Positions 24,808 to 33,786 of a stretch of DNA of 64,000 bases are shown here, piece by piece (the first letter of the stretch is position 1; each line of letters starts with the position of its first letter). Both the position numbers and the translations under genes were made by a program. The notes below the pieces were generated by a model. It ran no database searches, had not been told where the DNA came from, and was given only the letters and a program-made list of their open reading frames with translations. Location of the stretch: the NCBI RefSeq assembly GCF_006716115.1, contig NZ_VFOO01000001.1, positions 1,612,001 to 1,676,000 on the forward strand, written 5' to 3'. Source of the DNA: Subtercola boreus. Its GTDB lineage: Bacteria; Actinomycetota; Actinomycetes; Actinomycetales; Microbacteriaceae.

Positions 24808-26847
24808 TCAGTTCAGCGGCGGCGCCGCCGGCGACAGGGGCGCGAAGACCAGCGACGCCGAAGACCTCCCCGTCTGCACGAGCACCATCAGCTCGTCGGC
24901 CAACCGGGCCCGCGACAGCGACACCCTCCCCCGGTAGAGGCCCGGTTCCCCGGGAACGGCCCGCAGGATGTGCCCGTCGGCCCACACGCGGGTGGTGGAT
25001 GCCCGGGCCGGGCCCGCTCCGTCGCCGACCCGTACCTCGACCTCCCACGACCGGCCGCGCGCCTCGACCGAGACGATCGACAGCGTCGACGCCATGGCCG
25101 CGGAGGCGTCGGCGCCCAACCCCGGGGAACCGTCAGCCGCCACTCCGGCAGCCGCGACATCCACGTCGACCTGGTTGCTCGGCAACGTCGGCGTCAGGAA
25201 CGCCGGCTGCCGCCGCAGCGTCGCCCGCTCGTACGCCGAGGCGTAGTCGAGCAGCCGGTCGTCGCTGTACGCGGCCCCCGCGAAAGTGAGGCCGACGGGC
25301 ATCTGGATGTCGCCCATGAACCCCATGGGCACGGTCACCGTGGGGATGCCGAGATGCCGCAGCACGCGGTTGCCGTTCGAGTACACCACGCCATTCCGCG
25401 ATGCCGCTTCGAGACTCTCCGGACGGGTGAACAGGTCGACCCGCCCCACGTCTCCCGCCGCAGGGAAGACCACGAGGTCGAGCCGCTCGGCGAGCATCCA
25501 CTCTTCGAAATCGACCCGTCGGGCCTCCTCGAGCCCCCGCAGCAGGTGCGCGAGGCCCGGTACCTCGTCGAAGCTCGCCAGCAGGCCCTGCTTCACCAGT
25601 TCGGCGAGGCGCTGCCAGTCGAAACCGCCGCGCGCCCGGGTGATCCAGACCGGAACCGGCGCATCCGCGAGCGGGAACACGGTGTCGCCGTCGACGTCAG
25701 CCCAGCTGTTCAGGTTCGGGTCGTCGTTGTCTCGCAGGAATGCATCGAGCGCCATCGCCGTGATGGGGCCGCCCTCGAGCGCCCGCCAGTTCGGCGGCAC
25801 CAGGCCCCGGTCGGCGAGCCCCACCGCTTGCGGGCGATCCTCCTCGTAGTTCGACACCACAGGAAAGTCGACCTCCACCACCTCGGCGCCCAGCGCCTCG
25901 AGGTCTGCCGCGGCGCGATCCCAGAGGGCCCGCACGCTCGGGCGGATGACCGGCGGGTCGAGCGGTGCGGAGTCCTCTCCTATATAGAGGCGCGGCACGC
26001 CGATCCGCAGCCCATCGAGCCGCTGAGGGCGGGGCCGTGACACCGGATGCGGCAGAACCGACTCCGGCGTCGGCAGCGCGACCGCACTCTGCTGCCGCCA
26101 GAAGTCGCCCGTGCGATCGGGGTCGTCGACGGCGAGCACGTCGAGCAACACCAGCAGGTCGGCCACCGTGCGGGTGTGCGGCACGACGACGTCACAGGTC
26201 GGTCGGAGCGGCCAGTTGCCGCGGATCGACAGCACCCCGCGCGACGGCGTGTACGCCACGAGGCTGTTGTTCGACGCCGGCGCGCGCCCCGACGACACCG
26301 TCTCCTCGGCCATGCCGAAGGCGCACATGCTCGCGGCCGTCGCGGTACCCGATCCATTCGACGAACCCGATCCATAGGCCGCCGTCAGGAACTGCGGGTG
26401 GTACGGGCTCCGCGCGTAGTCGTAGACCCCCGGCTGCATACCGCCGGCAGCCATCGGCGGCATGTTCGTCTTGCCGAGCAGTACCGCCCCGGCGGCACGC
26501 AGTTGGGCCACGGATGCCGCGTCGTCGGTCGCCACCAGCTCCGCCAGGGCCGGGCTCCCGGATGCCACGGTGAGGCCCTTCACCTTGTAGCTGTCCTTCA
26601 CCGTGAACGGGATGCCCTCCAGCGCGCCCACCGGCTGGCCGGCCGCGCGGCGAGCGTCGGACGCGGCCGCCTGCTCGAGGCAGGTCTGGTCGAGCACCGC
26701 GATCGCATGCAGGCAGAGCCCCGTGCGGTCGTAGTAGGCGATGCGATTGAGGTAGGCGCAGACGAGTTCGACGCTCGTCACGGCCCCCGAGCCCAGCGCC
26801 TCGATCATCTCGGTGATGCTCAGTTCGACAACGTCGATACGTTCCAT
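24808..26847 (-). CDS. amidase-signature-family hydrolase with C-terminal extension
   Basis: A 679-residue protein of the amidase signature family, cleaving amide bonds through a Ser-cisSer-Lys triad. The Lys lies in GIPFTVKDSYKVKG (about residue 77). The Ser-rich loop follows at YGSGSSNGSGTATAASMCAFG, in place of the usual GGSSGGS. About 120 residues after the amidase core form a beta-rich C-terminal segment (RGRSWEVEVRVGDGAG and after) not found in simple amidases. The ATG at 26847 is chosen because further upstream the frame is Arg/Ala-rich and non-coding in character. It is co-oriented with the gentisate genes, 92 bases downstream of the isomerase. Substrate unknown. Confidence 0.87.
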   Translation of the reverse strand: MERIDVVELSITEMIEALGSGAVTSVELVCAYLNRIAYYDRTGLCLHAIAVLDQTCLEQAAASDARRAAGQPVGALEGIPFTVKDSYKVKGLTVASGSPALAELVATDDAASVAQLRAAGAVLLGKTNMPPMAAGGMQPGVYDYARSPYHPQFLTAAYGSGSSNGSGTATAASMCAFGMAEETVSSGRAPASNNSLVAYTPSRGVLSIRGNWPLRPTCDVVVPHTRTVADLLVLLDVLAVDDPDRTGDFWRQQSAVALPTPESVLPHPVSRPRPQRLDGLRIGVPRLYIGEDSAPLDPPVIRPSVRALWDRAAADLEALGAEVVEVDFPVVSNYEEDRPQAVGLADRGLVPPNWRALEGGPITAMALDAFLRDNDDPNLNSWADVDGDTVFPLADAPVPVWITRARGGFDWQRLAELVKQGLLASFDEVPGLAHLLRGLEEARRVDFEEWMLAERLDLVVFPAAGDVGRVDLFTRPESLEAASRNGVVYSNGNRVLRHLGIPTVTVPMGFMGDIQMPVGLTFAGAAYSDDRLLDYASAYERATLRRQPAFLTPTLPSNQVDVDVAAAGVAADGSPGLGADASAAMASTLSIVSVEARGRSWEVEVRVGDGAGPARASTTRVWADGHILRAVPGEPGLYRGRVSLSRARLADELMVLVQTGRSSASLVFAPLSPAAPPLN

Positions 26848-26939
26848 GTCGCCTGCCTTCCGTCGCCTCCATCCTCCCAGCAGGGCGGCGGATGCTCGAA
26901 CAGTAGTCGGCGCGGAAATCGTTGCTCGGGGCGGCGTTC

Positions 26940-27683
26940 TCAGATCCAGGCGGGAGCGGTTGGTGGCAGGGCCCCGTCTCCGGTCAGCACGCCGGCTGAC
27001 GACCGCCCGGTCGCCCAGGCCAGCAGCGCTGCCCGCCGCCCGCACAGCACCAGCCCCCCCGCCTCGCCGAAGGCCTCCTCGGTGTCGACACACTCGAGCC
27101 GCACCCGCTGCTCCCCTCGCGCGACCCAGAGTGACAGCACGTCGCCGATCAGCCGCACGGCCACGCGGCCGGGGATGTCGTCCACCCGAGCGCCGAGGCG
27201 GTCGTGGCCGGCCCCGAGGTCGACCGCGTGCAGCCACACCTCTCTCGTGCGCATCCACACGGTCTCCGACACCGGAACGTCTCGGCCGAGGGCCGTTCTG
27301 ACGCGGGCTGTCCAGCGATCCGGCGGCAGGTCGCGCCAGGCGACGTCGAGCGACACCGCGGCGTGGTCGGAGAGGTGTCGGAGCGCCCGCGGTGAGAGTG
27401 TCGCCCCCATCTCGATCTCGGCCGTGCGTTCAGACGCGGAGGAGTACATGGGCGTCTCGACCCCCGTCTCGGCCCACTCGACGAGCCGAGTGATCGCCCG
27501 CGCGTTGTATCCGACGTGCGCCGCGACGTGCGCGCGCGACCAGCCCGCCAGACGCGACGGCTCAGCGAGTTCGTCGTTCCGCAGCTCGTTGAGAGCACGG
27601 CTGAAGAACGCCTGGCCGAGCCTCACGTCACGCAGATCATCCAGAACGGCCGGATCGGTCGCGCGGTCGGTGAGAACGGTCAT
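26940..27683 (-). CDS. mycothiol-dependent maleylpyruvate isomerase
   Basis: A 247-residue DinB-like/MDMPI protein. It converts maleylpyruvate to fumarylpyruvate in the gentisate pathway using mycothiol. The N-terminal four-helix region shows LAGWSRAHVAAHVGYNARAI (the His is a likely metal ligand), then TPMYSSASER. The MDMPI C-terminal domain runs from WVARGEQRVRLEC to the end. It overlaps the gentisate dioxygenase stop by four bases (ATGA), so the two enzymes are translationally coupled. Mycothiol use supports an actinobacterial origin. Confidence 0.9.
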   Translation of the reverse strand: MTVLTDRATDPAVLDDLRDVRLGQAFFSRALNELRNDELAEPSRLAGWSRAHVAAHVGYNARAITRLVEWAETGVETPMYSSASERTAEIEMGATLSPRALRHLSDHAAVSLDVAWRDLPPDRWTARVRTALGRDVPVSETVWMRTREVWLHAVDLGAGHDRLGARVDDIPGRVAVRLIGDVLSLWVARGEQRVRLECVDTEEAFGEAGGLVLCGRRAALLAWATGRSSAGVLTGDGALPPTAPAWI

Positions 27684-28816
27684 CGTTCGCGGCCGGCAAT
27701 GTAGGTGCGCTCGAAGTTCAGCCGCTCAATCACCGGGGCGTCAGAGAAACGGAACAGGTCGAGCTCGGTTTCGGCGTGGATCTCCCACTGCACCCACGAG
27801 GGCACGACCACCAGATCGCCGGTGTCGAGCGTCCAGGTGTGCTCCCCGACGACGATCTCGCCCCGGCCCTCGAAGACCTGCCAGACAGACGAGCCGACCT
27901 CCCTGCGGGGCGGCGTCATCGTGCCCGCGCGCAGCCTGTGGAACTCGGCGCGCAGGGTCGACATCACATCGCCGCCGTTGGTGGGATTGGTGAACCGCAC
28001 GCCGGCGTGCCCCTGCTCGACCGTCGCAGGGAACCCCTCGGCCTCGAGTTCGAGTTGTGCGGTCAGCGCGCGGTCGGTGTACTCCCAGCGGTAGGCGGCG
28101 ATCGGAGAATTGACCTGCGAATCGAGCCCCGAGAGCGGCCGGAGGCCCGGGTTGGCCCAGAGCCGCTCCGCCCGGGAGACCGACGGGGTCGAGTAGTCAG
28201 TGACGCGCTCGGTGCCGAACTCGAAGAAACCCACGTCGAGATGCTCGGCGAGGGGCACGTCGAGGCCGTCGATCCAGGCCATCGGTTGGTCGCTCTCGTT
28301 GTGGTGCCCGTGGAAGTTCCAGCCCGGAGTGAGCAGGAAGTCGCCGCGGCGCATGGCGACCGGGTCACCGTTGACCACCGTCCACACCCCTTCCCCTTCG
28401 ACGACGAAGCGGAAGGCGTTCTGCGCATGGCGGTGCTCGGGTGCTGTCTCGTGCGCCCCGAGATACTGGATGGCGGCCCAGATCGTCGGCGTCGCGTACG
28501 GCCGGCCACCGAGTCCCGGGTTGGCGAGCGCGATCGCCCGGCGCTCGCCCCCGCGACCGATCGGCACCAGGTCACCCGACCGTGCGGCCAGCGGAAGCAG
28601 ATCGTTCCACCGCCAGAGGAACGGAACAGCCCGCGATCTGGGCACATCCGTCAGCACCTCGCTCGTCTGCGTCCAGAGGGGTGAGAGGTTCTTCGCTTCG
28701 AAGTCGGAATAGAGCTGGGCGAGGGCCTCGTTCTGTTCGGGAGCCATCGCGTTCTCCACGTCGGCCATGGTGTTGTGGGAGGCGGTGCCCTCGGCCCGGG
28801 TGTCGTGGTCGGTCAT
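27680..28816 (-). CDS. gentisate 1,2-dioxygenase
   Basis: A 378-residue bicupin ring-cleaving dioxygenase. It opens gentisate (2,5-dihydroxybenzoate) to maleylpyruvate with Fe(II). The first cupin holds HETAPEHRHAQNAFRFVVEG, with the His ligands and glutamine typical of gentisate dioxygenases, and LLTPGWNFHGHHNES. The second cupin holds TMTPPRREVGSSVWQVFEG and WTLDTGDLVVVPSW. The ATG at 28816 is chosen by position before the conserved region; the longer upstream frame is not coding. It precedes the isomerase with a 4-base overlap and follows the flavin hydroxylase by 53 bases. Confidence 0.94.
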   Translation of the reverse strand: MTDHDTRAEGTASHNTMADVENAMAPEQNEALAQLYSDFEAKNLSPLWTQTSEVLTDVPRSRAVPFLWRWNDLLPLAARSGDLVPIGRGGERRAIALANPGLGGRPYATPTIWAAIQYLGAHETAPEHRHAQNAFRFVVEGEGVWTVVNGDPVAMRRGDFLLTPGWNFHGHHNESDQPMAWIDGLDVPLAEHLDVGFFEFGTERVTDYSTPSVSRAERLWANPGLRPLSGLDSQVNSPIAAYRWEYTDRALTAQLELEAEGFPATVEQGHAGVRFTNPTNGGDVMSTLRAEFHRLRAGTMTPPRREVGSSVWQVFEGRGEIVVGEHTWTLDTGDLVVVPSWVQWEIHAETELDLFRFSDAPVIERLNFERTYIAGRER

Positions 28817-28869
28817 GTGAACTCCTTCGTTCGTCGACTGCTGGTGCTGCTGTTTCTGTCGTGGGCCGC

Positions 28870-30051
28870 TCAGATCAGCTGGAAGTGCACCCACTTCTGA
28901 CCCTCGGCCAGCCCCGCCAGCTGACGGCCCGCCGACTGCAGGATGACCGGCGAGGAGGAGATGTGCTGGGTTCCGCCGTGCACGTCGCGGTAAAGGCGCT
29001 GGATGACGCCCTGGCGGAGCGCGTCGGTTCCGGCGCTGCGGTAGACGAAGCCGGCGATCTCGTCGAGCGCCTCTGTCGCATTGCAGAGTGCCGCTCGGTT
29101 GAGTGTCTCCAGGCGTACCGACATCCGGTCGCCGCCCGCTAGCATGCCCTCGATCTCCTCCCACACGTCGTAGAGAAGGGCCTGCGCCGACCGCAACCGC
29201 AGTTCTGCATTGGCATACTGCTCGTGGAAGCTGGGGTTGTCGCCCCAGGCGCCCGCCCGCCCGGTCTTGTTCTGCACGCTCTTCGCGAGTTCGTCGAGCA
29301 GGCGGCGCCCGACGCCGAGCGCCCAGGCCCCGTGGTTGATGCTGGCGAAGTTGCCGATGCCGACCCGGTAGAGCCAGCCGCCGGTGACAGGCACGGTGCT
29401 GAGCGACGGATAGCTGAACTCCCGCCTGACGAACGCGTTGTCGAGCCTGTAGTCGATGCTGCCCGTCGCGCGGAGGCCGAGCACGTTCCAGTTGTCGACG
29501 AAGTCGACCTCGGCGACCGGCACGATGAAGAAGCGGGTCTCTCCCGTCTTCGTGTCGGCGGCTGCGGTGTGCAGGTGCGTCGCGTGCTTGATCCCCGACG
29601 CGAACGACCACTGCCCGCTCACGAGGTAGCCGCCCTCGACAGGCTCCGCCCGCCCGGCTCGCGTACCCTGCCCCGCGATTCCGAGGCGGGGAGTGCTGAA
29701 CAGTTCCTCGGCGGCCGAGCGTTCGAAGAACGCCCCAGCGAGGCCTGTCGACATCGCGAGCGCCATGGTCACCCAGCCCGTCGACGGATCCGCGTAGGAG
29801 AGGGTGCGGTAGACGTCCATCGCCTGGCGCGGGGTCATCTCGCTCCCGCCGAGCTCTCGCGGGGTGATGACCCCGATGGCGCCGCTGGCATAGAGCGCCT
29901 CGATGACAGGTTCGGCGATCCGTCCCTGCACATCGTTCTGAGAACCGTAGGAGTCGACGAGGTCGTGGAGCCCGGCGACCGCGTCGATGACATCGGCCGG
30001 GCTGGGGTTGTCGAGGATGCCCGTCTGAGTGCGGGATGCTAGATCGGTCAT
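28870..30051 (-). CDS. flavin-dependent aromatic hydroxylase, acyl-CoA-dehydrogenase-like (oxygenase component)
   Basis: A 393-residue protein with the acyl-CoA dehydrogenase fold: PRELGGSEMTPRQAMDVYRT near the N-terminus, QWSFASGIKHATHLH in the middle, LGLRATGSIDYRLDNAFV, and a helical C-terminus ending RDVHGGTQHISSS. This group uses reduced flavin from a separate reductase to hydroxylate aromatic or related substrates (HsaA, HpaB-like, IacA). A matching HpaC-like reductase is at 41228-41839. Position immediately upstream of gentisate dioxygenase suggests it makes gentisate or a precursor. The true substrate is not known; a CoA-ester dehydrogenase is less likely. Confidence 0.85.
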   Translation of the reverse strand: MTDLASRTQTGILDNPSPADVIDAVAGLHDLVDSYGSQNDVQGRIAEPVIEALYASGAIGVITPRELGGSEMTPRQAMDVYRTLSYADPSTGWVTMALAMSTGLAGAFFERSAAEELFSTPRLGIAGQGTRAGRAEPVEGGYLVSGQWSFASGIKHATHLHTAAADTKTGETRFFIVPVAEVDFVDNWNVLGLRATGSIDYRLDNAFVRREFSYPSLSTVPVTGGWLYRVGIGNFASINHGAWALGVGRRLLDELAKSVQNKTGRAGAWGDNPSFHEQYANAELRLRSAQALLYDVWEEIEGMLAGGDRMSVRLETLNRAALCNATEALDEIAGFVYRSAGTDALRQGVIQRLYRDVHGGTQHISSSPVILQSAGRQLAGLAEGQKWVHFQLI

Positions 30052-30188
30052 GAGGACTCCGTTGTTCGTTGCGAAGGTGGGTCGTCCCGACGGTAGCCCG
30101 GCCGGGCGGTGCAGAACCAGTCATTCCTGATAGGCCTTCTCGGTGGACTGAGAACCATTCGTTACCACCTCGCGTCTGTGTACCAGCG

Positions 30189-30196
30189 GTGATCAC
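30189..30196. promoter_or_regulatory. GTGATCAC palindrome in divergent promoter
   Basis: A perfect 8-bp palindrome lies between the divergently transcribed hydroxylase (start 30051) and alcohol dehydrogenase (start 30249). The same motif recurs in the second divergent promoter of this catabolic region (39353-39361). It is therefore a candidate operator for a shared regulator, probably the LysR protein encoded at 37603-38490. Confidence 0.5.
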
Positions 30197-30248
30197 TGCG
30201 AGCAGACAGGTATTGGAGATCGTCGACACGATCGCGTAGACCTGAGGG

Positions 30249-31250
30249 ATGCAAGCACTCGTCTGGCGCGGCCCCTACCTCCACGAGCTCGACTCGATCG
30301 ACGTCCCCGTCCCCGGCGACGACGACGTGGTCATCGAAGTGGCACTCGTGGGCATCTGCGGATCCGACCTGACCGCCCACAAGGGCCTGATGGGAATCGC
30401 CCGCCCGGGGAGTGTGCGCGGCCACGAGTTCGCCGGCACCGTCGTCTCGGCTCCAGATGCCGGACCGACGCCCGGCACACGCGTCACCGTCAACCCCGTG
30501 CTGTCGTGCGGCCACTGCCGCCCCTGCCTCGACGATCGGCCGAGCGCGTGCGAGAACATCCAGATCATCGGAGTGCATCGCCCCGGTGCCTTCGCCCAGT
30601 TCGTGACGGCGCCGGCAGACCACGTGCATCCGGTGCCCGATTCGATGTCGTGGCAGACCGCCGCCTCGTGCGAACCGCTCGCCCAGGCCCGGCACGACGT
30701 GGCGCGTGCCGCATCGATCGCGCCGCTGGGAGAGTGCCTCGTGATCGGGAGCGGCTCGATCGGGCTGTGGATCGTTCATGCCCTGCGCCTCGAAGGAGCA
30801 TCGTCGATCACCGTGGTCGATCCCGACGAGTCGCGGAGGCACGCCGCGGTCGAGGCGGGCGCCGCGGTGTTCGTCAGAGCGATCGACGACGTTCCGGCCG
30901 CCGCCTTCGACACCGTCTTCGACGTGGTCGGCGTGCCGGCCACCCGCGGCGGCGCTGTGGGGTGCACCCGCAACGGGGGCACCGTGGTCTCTGTGGGGCT
31001 CGCCGTCGACGAGGTGTCGATTCCCTGGTTCGATGTGGTGCGCCGCGAGATCACTGTGCGCGGTGCGAACACGTTCACCCCCGGCGACTTCGAGACCGCC
31101 CTGGCGTGGCTCTCGGACGGCAGTGTCACTCCGCCGCCGTCGTCCCGGGTGCTCGACCTGCAGCAGGGTGGTGAGATCTTCACCGCAATAGTCGAACACC
31201 GTGATGGATTCACGGGGAAGACATTCTTCGAACCACGCCCCAGCGTCTGA
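30249..31250 (+). CDS. zinc-dependent medium-chain alcohol dehydrogenase
   Basis: A 333-residue MDR dehydrogenase. Catalytic-zinc ligands lie in GICGSDLTAHKG (Cys37) and RGHEFAG (His60 region). The structural-zinc Cys set is CGHCRPCLDDRPSAC. The Rossmann NAD-binding motif is VIGSGSIGLWIVHALRL, followed by an acidic VVDPDES end that favours NAD. It oxidises an alcohol, such as a polyol or threonine-like substrate, to a carbonyl. It is transcribed divergently from the hydroxylase with the GTGATCAC site between them and is convergent with the ThDP gene. The substrate is not readable. Confidence 0.9.
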   Translation: MQALVWRGPYLHELDSIDVPVPGDDDVVIEVALVGICGSDLTAHKGLMGIARPGSVRGHEFAGTVVSAPDAGPTPGTRVTVNPVLSCGHCRPCLDDRPSACENIQIIGVHRPGAFAQFVTAPADHVHPVPDSMSWQTAASCEPLAQARHDVARAASIAPLGECLVIGSGSIGLWIVHALRLEGASSITVVDPDESRRHAAVEAGAAVFVRAIDDVPAAAFDTVFDVVGVPATRGGAVGCTRNGGTVVSVGLAVDEVSIPWFDVVRREITVRGANTFTPGDFETALAWLSDGSVTPPPSSRVLDLQQGGEIFTAIVEHRDGFTGKTFFEPRPSV

Positions 31251-31256
31251 CCGACC

Positions 31257-32939
31257 TCAGACGTGGTCGTAGATCGGTGACCGCACGGCACGCGAGATGT
31301 GACAGTCGAGCAGCAGCGGCCCCTCCGACCGGTTCCACGAGGCGAGGGCTCCGGCGAGCTGCGCCGTCTCCTCGATGAGCTCCCCCTGTGCGCCCATGCC
31401 GACCGCGACGGCCGCAAGATCGGCGTACCCGAAGATCGCCTGTTCCGGAGGCACGCTCCAGTCCTTCATGTGCGCCAGTTCCGAGCCGGCCGCGCCGTCG
31501 TTCATGCACACCACCAACAGCGGGACGCGCTCGCGTACCGCCGTCTCGAGGTCACCGAGCGTGAGGTAGAGGCCGCAGTCGCCGATGAAGAGCACTGACT
31601 GCGTGGCCGGTTCTGCGACCGCCGAGGCATAGCTCGCCGCCAGCGAGCTCCCGACGGCGCCGAAGTCGGGCATCCAGATGAGCGAGCGTGGCGAGGTGTG
31701 GGAGAGGTAGAGCGCAGGGAACGCGCCGAAGTGGCCGTTGTCGATGAACACGCGCCGGCTCCGGGGCAGCACCCGCTCGAACTCCAGGGCGAGCATCCGC
31801 GGGTCGATCAGACCGTTTGCGGAGACGTCGTCACCGACGGGCGGCAGGAGGTCGCTTGGCAGAGCGTCGCGCTGCCCGAACGTCGTCCCGGCCCCGAGAC
31901 GTCGCTCCACCTCGTCGGCCAGGGCCGCCGTCGCAACCCGGGCATCTCCCTGAACGGGCACTGTGGTCGCGCCTTCGACGGCTGACGGCCGCAGGTCGAC
32001 CCGCACGATGGTGCGCCCGGCCACGAATTCGCCCTTGCGGGTCTGGAACAGGTTGAGCGAAGCCCCGATCGCGATCACGCAGTCGCTGGCAGCGATGATG
32101 CTCTCGGTGGCACCGATCGAGAAGCCGCCGAACGGCCCGATGACGGCGGGATGCTCACCGAGTGCTCCTGAAGCGGGCATGGATGTCGCGACCCGAGCCC
32201 CGAGGAGGTCGGCGAGTCGCAGCACCTCCGAGGCGGCGGCGGCCTCGAGAACGCCGCGCCCGGCGAGCAGCACCGGCCGGGAGCTCGCCCCGATCGCGTC
32301 GACAGCGGCGCGCACCTCTTCAGGGTCGACGGCCGCGGCCGTTGCCGTTGCCCCTCCGGTTTCCGCAGGAAGCGGATCGGCTTCGAGCTTGTCGAGCCCT
32401 GCTGGCATGACGAACACGATCGTTCGCGACTCCGCAAGCGCCCGCCGGGCGGCTGTGCGCAACACAGCTCCGGCATCGGCGCCCGCCGCCCGAACGCTGT
32501 CGATGCCGAGCGGGTCGAGAAGAAGCTCGGGCCGGAGCGCCTGCACTCCCCCCGCGAACGGGAATCGCAGCGGGTCGAGGTTCGAGGTGTCGCTCACGAT
32601 GAGAACCATCGGAGTGCGACCCCGACTCGCGGTCAGCAGGGCCGTGATCGTGTTCGTGAAGCCGGGGCCCTGCGTCACCGTCGCCCAGCCGACCCGGCCG
32701 GTGGAACGGGCGTAGCCGTCAGCAGCCCCAATCGCCCCGTTCTCATGGCGCAGGTGGTGCACGGGAACCCCGTGCAGGCGATCGAGGTGGTGGATCAGCC
32801 ACAGGTTGCCCGCACCCATCAGCGTGAAGAGGTGCTCGCATCCTTCGTCGACCATCACCTGGGCGAGCTGCTCCATGACGGTCGGCCGAGTCTGTTCCGT
32901 GCCGGCGTCTGCGACGTCGAGCACCGTCGGGCCGGTCAT
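31257..32939 (-). CDS. thiamine-diphosphate enzyme, acetolactate synthase / decarboxylase-like
   Basis: A 560-residue ThDP enzyme. The PYR domain has LFTLMGAGNLWLIHHL and the catalytic Glu in HENGAIGAADGYAR, then GWATVTQGPGFTNTITAL. A central Rossmann domain follows. The PP domain has FIGDCGLYLTLGDLETA, with the Mg/ThDP motif reading GDC instead of GDG, and the Asn in VCMNDGAAGSE. Related enzymes decarboxylate 2-oxoacids such as benzoylformate, phosphonopyruvate or sulfopyruvate, or ligate them. The ATG at 32939 overlaps the ABC ATPase stop by four bases, so it is made with the importer and probably acts on the imported compound or a derivative. Confidence 0.88.
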   Translation of the reverse strand: MTGPTVLDVADAGTEQTRPTVMEQLAQVMVDEGCEHLFTLMGAGNLWLIHHLDRLHGVPVHHLRHENGAIGAADGYARSTGRVGWATVTQGPGFTNTITALLTASRGRTPMVLIVSDTSNLDPLRFPFAGGVQALRPELLLDPLGIDSVRAAGADAGAVLRTAARRALAESRTIVFVMPAGLDKLEADPLPAETGGATATAAAVDPEEVRAAVDAIGASSRPVLLAGRGVLEAAAASEVLRLADLLGARVATSMPASGALGEHPAVIGPFGGFSIGATESIIAASDCVIAIGASLNLFQTRKGEFVAGRTIVRVDLRPSAVEGATTVPVQGDARVATAALADEVERRLGAGTTFGQRDALPSDLLPPVGDDVSANGLIDPRMLALEFERVLPRSRRVFIDNGHFGAFPALYLSHTSPRSLIWMPDFGAVGSSLAASYASAVAEPATQSVLFIGDCGLYLTLGDLETAVRERVPLLVVCMNDGAAGSELAHMKDWSVPPEQAIFGYADLAAVAVGMGAQGELIEETAQLAGALASWNRSEGPLLLDCHISRAVRSPIYDHV

Positions 32940-33754
32940 GCGGAGTGCGGCATGACGAGCTCGAGCAGGTGCCGCCTGAGATCGAGGAATTCGTCGCTGG
33001 CCCGGGTCGCCACCTGTTCACGCTCAGATCCGAGGGGAACGTCGACCACCTCCCTGACCCGCGACGGCGAACCCGACAGCACGACGATGCGGTCGGAGAG
33101 GTAGATCGCCTCGTCAATGTCGTGCGTCACGAGAACGACGGTGATGCCGAGCTCCCGTCGAACGGTGAGAATGAGGTCTTCGAGATCGAACCTCGTCTGG
33201 GCATCCACCGAGGCGAACGGCTCGTCCATCAGCAGCAGGTCGGGGCGGTAGGAGAGGGCTCGCGCGATGGCCACGCGCTGCTGCATACCGCCCGAGAGCT
33301 CCCACGGGTACTGCTTCTCGACGTGGCCGAGCCCGACGTTCTTCAGTACCTCGCTCACCCGGGCGGCCCGTTCGGCCTTCTTCATGCCGCGGGCGGCAAG
33401 CGGCAGGCCCACGTTCTTGGCGTTCGTGAACCACGGATAGAGCGAACGCCCGTAGTCCTGGAAGACCAGCCCGAGCTGCTCGGGCACTGCCGTGAGGGGC
33501 TTGCCCTCGAACGAGAGCCTGCCCGAGGTGGGCTTCGCGAGGCCCGAGATGCAGCGGAGCAGCGTGGTCTTGCCCGCACCCGACGGGCCGACGATGCAGA
33601 CGAACTCGCCCTTGTCGACGCCGAAACTCACATCCTCGATGGCCGTCTTCGCGGCCGGCTTGCCTTCGTTGTAGACCTTGCGGAGCCCGTCGACGCGAAG
33701 AACCTCTTTCGTGAGGGATGCAGACGGCTGGGGTGACACGACGGTGTGCGACAT
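32936..33754 (-). CDS. ABC transporter ATP-binding protein, SsuB/TauB-like
   Basis: A 272-residue ATPase. Walker A is IVGPSGAGKTTLLRCISGL, the Q-loop is VFQDYGRSLYPW, the ABC signature is ELSGGMQQRVAIARAL, Walker B is LLLMDEPFASVD and the switch His is VLVTHDIDEA. It powers import by the two permeases that follow, and belongs to the nitrate/sulfonate/taurine group. The ATG at 33754 is preceded by GGAGAA. The operon order on the minus strand is binding protein, permease, permease, ATPase, ThDP enzyme. Confidence 0.95.
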   Translation of the reverse strand: MSHTVVSPQPSASLTKEVLRVDGLRKVYNEGKPAAKTAIEDVSFGVDKGEFVCIVGPSGAGKTTLLRCISGLAKPTSGRLSFEGKPLTAVPEQLGLVFQDYGRSLYPWFTNAKNVGLPLAARGMKKAERAARVSEVLKNVGLGHVEKQYPWELSGGMQQRVAIARALSYRPDLLLMDEPFASVDAQTRFDLEDLILTVRRELGITVVLVTHDIDEAIYLSDRIVVLSGSPSRVREVVDVPLGSEREQVATRASDEFLDLRRHLLELVMPHSA

Positions 33755-33786
33755 GGAGTTCTCCGATTCGAGAGGGGATGGTGCGG

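Noticed and set aside
21657-25289. 1210-aa open frame on the plus strand
   Set aside because: It is antisense to the TPR gene, the UvrA paralogue and part of the amidase. Its translation is Arg/Pro/His-rich with no domain, a GC-rich shadow frame.
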